From Chlorobiota bacterium (GTDB lineage: Bacteria; Bacteroidota; Bacteroidia; Bacteroidales; F082): 10,861 bases of DNA. Numbering within the stretch: the first letter of the stretch is position 1; every line of letters begins with the position of its first letter. The stretch covers positions 1-10,861 of the forward strand of contig JAUXBM010000027.1 of the NCBI GenBank assembly GCA_030619415.1. The letters are read 5' to 3'. Shown here in pieces: positions 6,003 through 10,861 of this stretch. The notes under the pieces were generated by a model. The model ran no database searches, was not told the origin of the DNA, and worked only from the letters and a program-made list of their open reading frames with translations. A program made the position numbers and the translations under genes.

Positions 6003-8237
6003 TTATCGTACCAATTTTCTTTTTTCAAGAAACAGAATGACAAGCATGGCAAATACCAGGGCGGCCAATGTCACTACAACAACGATCAACCAGCGAATGG
6101 GATAACTTTTTTTATCAGAAGCAAACGGATAGGTAACAATATTGGTGTAGGTCATTTCGGCATCCAGGAATCGTATGGCCATTTCATAATCGAGTTTCAC
6201 CTCTACATATGTCCGCGATTCATCCTGAATCATCTGAACAACTTCGATTAATTGCCCACTTTTATTTTTCATGCTTTCCAGTAACCTTTCAACTTCTTTG
6301 GTGTTGATCTGGCTTCCATTTTGTCCCATAACCGTCTTTAAATAACCCCTCATGATTTCCTGTGATTGGAACTCATATTCAAATATACCATACTCAGTTC
6401 CCAGCTCAATCATAACCTGTTTTAGCGAATCTAGATAGGCCCGCTTTTTAGTCAACTGTTTTTCGTACATGTCAGCAACCTCGACGTATTTACTTTTATG
6501 TAAACGTGCGACTTTCATATTGTAAAATTCCAGAATTGCATTTACCATCTGCATCGCTGTATCAGGGCTTTTATCATTTACTTCAATCATCACCGACTCA
6601 AAAAGTGTTTTACCAACACTTACGTTCTGATGATATTCGTAAAACAATACCGTTTTAAAGTATTTGTAGTTTTTGTCGATTTCGTAGTGGGTGGCCAAAT
6701 CAAACCTGTTTATTACACTATCAACAATATCTTGCGAATTAATGATCTGCAACATCTGCTCGGTTTCACTCTCTTCTGAATAAGAATCCACATTGGCAGG
6801 ATAAGCAATAGCATATGATTTAAACATCGGTGTGATGAAAGCAGGCCCTGAAAAAATTGCTGCAAAAAGAGCCGCCACTGCTATAATGATTAGTAAATGG
6901 TACTTCCATTTCCAAACCAGGTTTAGCAAATTTGAACTATTAAAAAAACTGTCCATCTCTATATTTTTATGTTCTCTTTTAACTTCTTTTCTGGTTTCTG
7001 TTGGTGTTATCTGATGTTGATCCAAAACTACTTTTACTTCTTTATTTCCTTCGGTCTCTTTCTGTTCTACTTTTTTTGATTCTACCGTTGTTACTTTAGT
7101 TTCTTTCTTAGGTTCATCTTTCAGTGTAACGGGTAAAGGTTTGCGCTCTTCATACTTATGGTTAAAAACAATCTCTTTTGCCCTTTTTCCTATATCAATA
7201 CTTTTTTTTTTAACCTCAAAGCTCATGCGGCCCGTCGAAACTTCGAAAGCCCCAAAAAGCACTATCGCTAAGAACAACGCTGAAAAAGTAGTTATTATGA
7301 CAATTATCCAACGGATGGGGTATGACTTTTTCTCGGCTTTGTATGCATTACTAACAATAAATTTATGCGGAAGACTTTCGGTTGCATCCACTTTGGCCTC
7401 GTCGTACCTGGCTTTTATTTTGCTCAGTTGTTTTTTATCGTGCTCCAGCGCATCGCGTAATGACACATAAGGTCCACCATATTTTGCAAGTATCTCAAGT
7501 TTTTTTTCAAGCCTTCTGATACCAGCTGTATTCCCATTGGCCATCTCAATTGCAAGCTGCCTGTTGAACATTTCAGACTGGCTTTCATAATCATGTACTC
7601 CAAATTCTCTCAGAACGGTCAACGAATCTTCTTTTAGCTGTACTTCAGCTTTTAAGGCATTGTATTCAGTTTTCACAATTCGGAACGCTTTTACAGCAAC
7701 CTCTTTTTGCATCTGGTTTATGGTTGAGTCAACCAGTTCAGCGATGTCGTTGGCCATATCCGCAGCCAATTGTGCATCTTTATCGTAAACTGTTATCTGT
7801 ACGGCCATAAATTCAGTTCGCCGGAACCTGAAGTTATCATCATACATCTTGAACAACTTTGTCATTTTATACTTCGACTCAGTCGAAATATTATAATGTT
7901 CCAATAGGTTGTAATTGCGGATAACCTTGTCGCGTATCTTATTGGAATTAAGAACCTGCAACATTTGCTCGGTTTGTTCCTCTTCTCCAAACTCCAGAAT
8001 ATCTTTGGTGTTACCAAAACTCTCAGCCAGCAATGCTTTCGAAATAGATTTACTGGCAGTAGGGTACAAAATCACGATGGACTTGTACAAAGGAGTAATA
8101 AAATAAGGAGATGAGAAGATAGCAGAAAAAATAATAGCTATGATTCCAATGCTCAGTAAGTGCTTTTTGTACTTAACAACAATTTGCATAAACACCCCAG
8201 AAGAATAAGGCTTATTGGATTGATTTTGAACTTCCAT
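6003..8237 (-). CDS. Tandem double Wzz-type chain-length determinant protein
   Basis: The 744 residues contain two complete Wzz/polysaccharide co-polymerase units. Unit 1 has a membrane segment at about 26-46, a periplasmic domain with coiled-coil-rich helices, and a second membrane segment at about 309-331. Unit 2 has membrane segments at about 447-465 and 716-737. Matching landmarks are FITPLYKS (46-53) and FITPMFKS (467-474), TEQMLQVLNS (89-98) and TEQMLQIINS (492-501), and KKSYPIRW (303-310 and 709-716). Unit 2 lacks about 17 residues before TEQMLQ. The units are joined by a Lys/Glu-rich linker (about 335-435) that topology places in the cytoplasm. Wzz proteins set the modal length of Wzy-made polysaccharide, normally as oligomers of single units of about 300-380 residues. 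No Walker motifs or tyrosine-kinase domain are present. M428, followed by SFFNSS-type sequence, looks like a relic start of a once separate gene. A strong promoter lies just upstream. Confidence 0.88.
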   Translation of the reverse strand: MEVQNQSNKPYSSGVFMQIVVKYKKHLLSIGIIAIIFSAIFSSPYFITPLYKSIVILYPTASKSISKALLAESFGNTKDILEFGEEEQTEQMLQVLNSNKIRDKVIRNYNLLEHYNISTESKYKMTKLFKMYDDNFRFRRTEFMAVQITVYDKDAQLAADMANDIAELVDSTINQMQKEVAVKAFRIVKTEYNALKAEVQLKEDSLTVLREFGVHDYESQSEMFNRQLAIEMANGNTAGIRRLEKKLEILAKYGGPYVSLRDALEHDKKQLSKIKARYDEAKVDATESLPHKFIVSNAYKAEKKSYPIRWIIVIITTFSALFLAIVLFGAFEVSTGRMSFEVKKKSIDIGKRAKEIVFNHKYEERKPLPVTLKDEPKKETKVTTVESKKVEQKETEGNKEVKVVLDQHQITPTETRKEVKREHKNIEMDSFFNSSNLLNLVWKWKYHLLIIIAVAALFAAIFSGPAFITPMFKSYAIAYPANVDSYSEESETEQMLQIINSQDIVDSVINRFDLATHYEIDKNYKYFKTVLFYEYHQNVSVGKTLFESVMIEVNDKSPDTAMQMVNAILEFYNMKVARLHKSKYVEVADMYEKQLTKKRAYLDSLKQVMIELGTEYGIFEYEFQSQEIMRGYLKTVMGQNGSQINTKEVERLLESMKNKSGQLIEVVQMIQDESRTYVEVKLDYEMAIRFLDAEMTYTNIVTYPFASDKKSYPIRWLIVVVVTLAALVFAMLVILFLEKRKLVR

Positions 8238-8259
8238 TCGTATCTTTTCTTGAAGCCGA

Positions 8260-8289
8260 CAAAATTAGGAAATTTTGCACACGGGTCAA
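8260..8289 (-). promoter_or_regulatory. Promoter for the chain-length/ligase genes
   Basis: Read on the minus strand, TTG (8289-8287) is followed after exactly 19 nt by TAATTTTG (8267-8260). This matches the Bacteroidota arrangement of a -33 TTTG-like box and a -7 TAnnTTTG box. Transcription would begin about 15-20 nt before the ATG at 8237, giving a short leader. It separates the chain-length and ligase genes from the upstream flippase gene as a possible transcription unit. Confidence 0.7.
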
Positions 8290-8407
8290 CTTTTCAAGTT
8301 AAACTAATTCAGTATGATATGCACGAAGAGGAAGTTGCAAGTCAAAGAAAAACCAATTCATTTTATAATGGAAAGCTGCAATAAACGATAATGATTCATC
8401 CTACATC

Positions 8408-9895
8408 CTATATCTGAGTCCCTTTCAGTATTGAAATAAATTGCTTCACATTCAACAACCTGAACAAAAAAGCAATAAGCAAACCGATCACAACCATCGC
8501 CCCCATTGATACCATCCAGTTCGAAAATTGCAAATACTGAATTATTAAACCAACACCTACAATTAAGCCGATCGTTGCAAACAAACTAAATAAAAACCCA
8601 CCATCGACTTTTAATTTGAATACCCTGTACACCAGAATTATTTGCAAGATGGCGGTCAGGCTTTGTGTCGATAAACTGGCAATGGCCGATCCAAAAGCGT
8701 AAAATTGAGGAATAAGAATAAAATTCAGTAAAATATTACAGATCAATCCTGCTAAGGCCACAAGATTCAAATATTTTAAGTTGTTATTTGCCGTTAGAAG
8801 CGTTCCAAAAATATAATTCGATGATACAGCTACAAAGCTAAACATCAATAGATTGAAGATGCGAACTGATTCCTGGATACGACCTAAATACTCCTGTGTT
8901 GTCTCTCCGGAAAATTGCGTGTACATCAACAGCATTAGCTCTTCTCCATAAAAAACAGAGGTAATCGCTATGATAAGAGAGCCCGTAATAATAATTGAAA
9001 ATGACAGTTTCAATAGATGAATTACCGACTGTTTCTCTTTGATCATTTTTGCGAACAATGGTAATAGAAGTATAGAAAAAAGAAAGGTAAAATTTTGTCC
9101 CGCATCGAGCAACCTGAACGCCTGGGCATATATTCCTGCTTGCTGGGCTCCAACATCCTGCGGTAATAATCGTTCGATAAGCACAGGATCAATGCGGTTG
9201 TAAAAACTCATCAACAGAACAAGCAAGGCAAATGGCATACTTTTTTTAAGGATCATCAGGAAAAATGGCAGGTTCCATTTCAGTTTTAACTTGCCGGATT
9301 TTTGCAATACAGCGAATAAGGCCACAATAGCCGTTAGTGAATAAGCCAGCGTTTGGGCATAGACGAACCATTCGATTGAGAAATATCCACCGAATAAATT
9401 TGTCCAGAGAAGTACTGCACAAATCGCAATCATTAAGGTGCGGTCAAGGACAGATATCAGGCTATCTGTTTTAAAAAGCAGCAAACCCGATAAATTTGAA
9501 CGTAGGTAAAGAATAAAAGACAAAATAAATTGATTAAATCCCACCCAGGCAAGCAAATACAATTGTCTTCCTTCGTATCCAATCATAAGTCCAAAAGCAA
9601 AAATGACAATGGCGTACAAAAACCCCAGTAATAGTTTTAGCGTGCCAATACTGGCCAGGTGTTTATTTAAAAGCTGATTATGCCGGGCAATATTTCGGTT
9701 GTTGAAGTTGGTAATACCCAGGTCGAGGAAAATAAAAAACAGGAAAGAGAAATTAAAAATGGCAAAATAAAAACCATATTCTTCAGGGCCAACCACGTTC
9801 TGAACTTCACGGTCGATGCCGAATATCCAGAAGGGCTTTACCAGCAGGTTAACAATGATGAGTAACGCAAGGTTTTTCAGGAATTTCTTTTGCAT
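8408..9895 (-). CDS. Polysaccharide flippase, MOP/PST family (Wzx-like)
   Basis: This polytopic inner-membrane protein (495 residues from the chosen start) has about 12-14 hydrophobic segments, as in the MOP-superfamily polysaccharide transporters that flip undecaprenyl-diphosphate-linked oligosaccharides to the periplasm. Supporting features are the N-terminal GPEEYGFYFAIFNFS segment (about 36-50), the charged NRIDPVLIERLL stretch in the middle (about 233-244) and GIYAQAFRLLDA (about 254-265). All three are common in PST flippases. An ATG 28 codons further upstream (9977-9979) is in frame. I prefer the one at 9893-9895 (MQKKFLKNLALL) because the extension is polar, does not look like family sequence, and contains the promoter box. 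It is transcribed toward the chain-length and ligase genes, giving flippase, length regulator and polymerase or ligase in a row. It could export O-antigen, capsule or exopolysaccharide repeats; the cargo cannot be told from sequence. Confidence 0.87.
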   Translation of the reverse strand: MQKKFLKNLALLIIVNLLVKPFWIFGIDREVQNVVGPEEYGFYFAIFNFSFLFFIFLDLGITNFNNRNIARHNQLLNKHLASIGTLKLLLGFLYAIVIFAFGLMIGYEGRQLYLLAWVGFNQFILSFILYLRSNLSGLLLFKTDSLISVLDRTLMIAICAVLLWTNLFGGYFSIEWFVYAQTLAYSLTAIVALFAVLQKSGKLKLKWNLPFFLMILKKSMPFALLVLLMSFYNRIDPVLIERLLPQDVGAQQAGIYAQAFRLLDAGQNFTFLFSILLLPLFAKMIKEKQSVIHLLKLSFSIIITGSLIIAITSVFYGEELMLLMYTQFSGETTQEYLGRIQESVRIFNLLMFSFVAVSSNYIFGTLLTANNNLKYLNLVALAGLICNILLNFILIPQFYAFGSAIASLSTQSLTAILQIILVYRVFKLKVDGGFLFSLFATIGLIVGVGLIIQYLQFSNWMVSMGAMVVIGLLIAFLFRLLNVKQFISILKGTQI

Positions 9896-9901
9896 CGGGC
9901 G

Positions 9902-9931
9902 CAAAGGTAGCCAGTTTTGGTCATCAGCAAA
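9902..9931 (-). promoter_or_regulatory. Promoter abutting the flippase start codon
   Basis: On the minus strand, TACCTTTG (9909-9902) is a perfect TAnnTTTG -7 box, with TTTG (9931-9928) 18 nt upstream, one short of the usual 19-21. Only six nt separate the -7 box from the ATG at 9895. Transcription should therefore begin at or within a few bases of the start codon, giving a leaderless or near-leaderless mRNA. This box also argues against the upstream in-frame ATG at 9979. Confidence 0.6.
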
Positions 9932-10054
9932 TTCGGTTACTGCAAACAACAAATAGAAGTTTTGAATCTGAGTTTCCATGTTCCATCATATAACTGTGGG
10001 TTTGGTTTCATGTAAGTTAAACTGAATTTTTCTGCATATTTGTTCATAATTAAT

Positions 10055-10060
10055 GAAGGG
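10055..10060 (+). promoter_or_regulatory. Shine-Dalgarno-like site supporting a TTG start
   Basis: GAAGGG ends 3 nt before the TTG at 10064. The spacing is rather short, but it is the only purine-rich site near the start. No in-frame ATG exists between the upstream stop (10013-10015) and the conserved N-terminus. The ATG at 10053 is in another frame. No convincing TAnnTTTG promoter was found for this gene; CATATTTG at 10035-10042 is the nearest approach. Confidence 0.4.
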
Positions 10061-10063
10061 ATC

Positions 10064-10861
10064 TTGAGAATTGCTGTAAATACAAGGCTGTTATTGAAAA
10101 ACAAGCTGGAGGGAATTGGCTGGTTCATTTATGAAAGCCTGAGCCGCATCACTAAAAACCATCCAGAGTATGAATTCTTCTTCCTTTTCGACAGGAAATA
10201 TGACGAAAGTTTCATCTTTCATGATAACGTTACACCCGTTGTAATCGGACCCCAGGCTCGGCACCCTGTTTTGTTTTACATCTGGTTTGAAATATCCGTT
10301 CCCAGGGCACTCAAAAAAATAAAGCCCGATATTTTTTTATCACCCGATGCATATTGCTCTTTATCAACGGATATCAAAACATTAATGGTGATTCATGATC
10401 TGAATTTTGAACACTATCCCAAGCATCTGCCCTGGCTTGTAAGAAGGTATTACAAGCACTACACCCCTCTTTTTGCACATAAAGCAACGCGAATTGCAAC
10501 AGTTTCAAACTTCTCCAAAGAAGACATCATGACTCAGTATAACGTCGGGGCTGATAAAATTGATGTTGTAGTCAATGGCGCCAACGAAAAATTCAAACCC
10601 GTAAGTGAAAAAGTCAAATCAGAAACTAAATCGAAATATACTGATGGTGAGGATTATTTTCTTTTTATTGGCGCATTGCATCCCCGCAAAAACCTTGTTA
10701 ATTTATTCAAAGCATTTGATATTTATAAGGGCCATTCGGATTCCAAAGCCAAATTGATAGTTGTTGGTGAAAAGTTGTGGTGGACCGGTGATATTAAAAC
10801 CACATTCGACAATATGCAGTTCAGCAAGGATGTGATATTTTCGGGCAGATTGCAAGCTGAC
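10064..10861 (+). CDS. GT4-like glycosyltransferase, 3'-truncated by window edge
   Basis: An open frame of 266 codons runs off the right edge. It begins TTG, reading MRIAVNTRLLLKNKLEGIGWF, a typical N-terminus of Bacteroidota GT4 enzymes with a glycine-containing acceptor loop (GIG, 17-19). Further landmarks are PDIFLSPD (88-95), VIHDLNFEHYP (109-119), ATVSNFSKEDI (145-155), NGANEKF (171-177) and FIGALHPRKNL (201-211). The last marks the start of the C-terminal Rossmann domain of a GT-B fold; its Arg-Lys pair normally contacts the sugar-nucleotide diphosphate. The usual E-x7-E motif would lie beyond the edge. Such enzymes add a sugar, often mannose, to lipid-linked or lipopolysaccharide glycans on the cytoplasmic face. 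The gene diverges from the flippase gene across about 170 bp, suggesting it works on the same polysaccharide. Donor and acceptor are unknown. Confidence 0.88.
   Translation, partial: MRIAVNTRLLLKNKLEGIGWFIYESLSRITKNHPEYEFFFLFDRKYDESFIFHDNVTPVVIGPQARHPVLFYIWFEISVPRALKKIKPDIFLSPDAYCSLSTDIKTLMVIHDLNFEHYPKHLPWLVRRYYKHYTPLFAHKATRIATVSNFSKEDIMTQYNVGADKIDVVVNGANEKFKPVSEKVKSETKSKYTDGEDYFLFIGALHPRKNLVNLFKAFDIYKGHSDSKAKLIVVGEKLWWTGDIKTTFDNMQFSKDVIFSGRLQAD

Noticed and set aside
5961..6251. 96-codon plus-strand frame opposite the ligase/chain-length junction
   Set aside because: It is antisense to two well-supported genes, has a biased composition, and shows no recognisable domain.
6003..8237. Bacterial tyrosine kinase (Wzc-like) reading of the double Wzz protein
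   Set aside because: There are no Walker A or B motifs or tyrosine cluster, and the second half is another Wzz unit rather than a kinase.
8160..8384. 74-codon plus-strand frame across the chain-length gene start and the spacer after the flippase gene
   Set aside because: It overlaps the chain-length start and its promoter on the opposite strand, and its protein shows no recognisable family features.
9896..9979. 28-codon N-terminal extension of the flippase from the ATG at 9979
   Set aside because: A strong -7 box lies inside it, its sequence is polar and unlike flippase N-termini, and the ATG at 9895 gives the expected start.
10035..10042. CATATTTG as a promoter for the glycosyltransferase gene
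   Set aside because: The first base deviates from TAnnTTTG and no -33 box lies at the right spacing; the evidence is too weak for a feature.
9937..10128. 63-codon minus-strand frame between the flippase and glycosyltransferase genes
   Set aside because: It overlaps the glycosyltransferase start and the flippase promoter and resembles no known small protein.

Overview
The window (about 10.9 kb, roughly 40% GC by eye) looks like a Bacteroidota chromosome, probably near Bacteroidales. The evidence is the LpxC-FabZ fusion, the gene order lpxD / lpxC-fabZ / lpxA / efp / second lpxD-like gene, Bacteroidota -7 promoter elements (TAnnTTTG) and few Shine-Dalgarno sites. No tRNA, rRNA, CRISPR array, IS element or phage gene was seen.

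Left half, plus strand (1-4535): early lipid A synthesis. It holds the 3' half of an lpxD gene cut by the window edge and a 278-bp spacer with a GC-rich hairpin, short repeats and a good -7 element. A tight four-gene run follows (gaps 1, 30 and 3 nt): the lpxC-fabZ fusion, lpxA, efp (translation factor EF-P) and a second LpxD-like acyltransferase. LpxA, LpxC and LpxD are consecutive lipid A enzymes. FabZ draws on the same (3R)-hydroxyacyl-ACP pool that LpxA and LpxD use. The second LpxD-like protein keeps the catalytic His but has changed at other usual LpxD positions.

Right half, minus strand (4544-9895): three membrane proteins of Wzx/Wzy-type surface polysaccharide assembly. In transcription order they are a flippase (Wzx-like), a chain-length regulator (Wzz-like) and an O-antigen polymerase/ligase (Wzy/WaaL-like). 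The flippase and the chain-length gene each have a recognisable promoter; the ligase gene sits 25 nt behind the chain-length gene and is probably co-transcribed. The chain-length protein is the most unusual object here: two complete Wzz-type units lie in tandem in one 744-residue chain, joined by a charged, presumably cytoplasmic linker.

Right edge, plus strand (10064-10861): the first 266 codons of a GT4-like glycosyltransferase, diverging from the flippase gene and running off the window. It apparently starts with TTG. The whole window thus reads as envelope glycolipid synthesis: lipid A enzymes converge tail-to-tail on polysaccharide assembly genes. Nothing in it amounts to a wholly new system. 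The best leads are the tandem Wzz protein, the diverged second LpxD and the near-leaderless flippase promoter.
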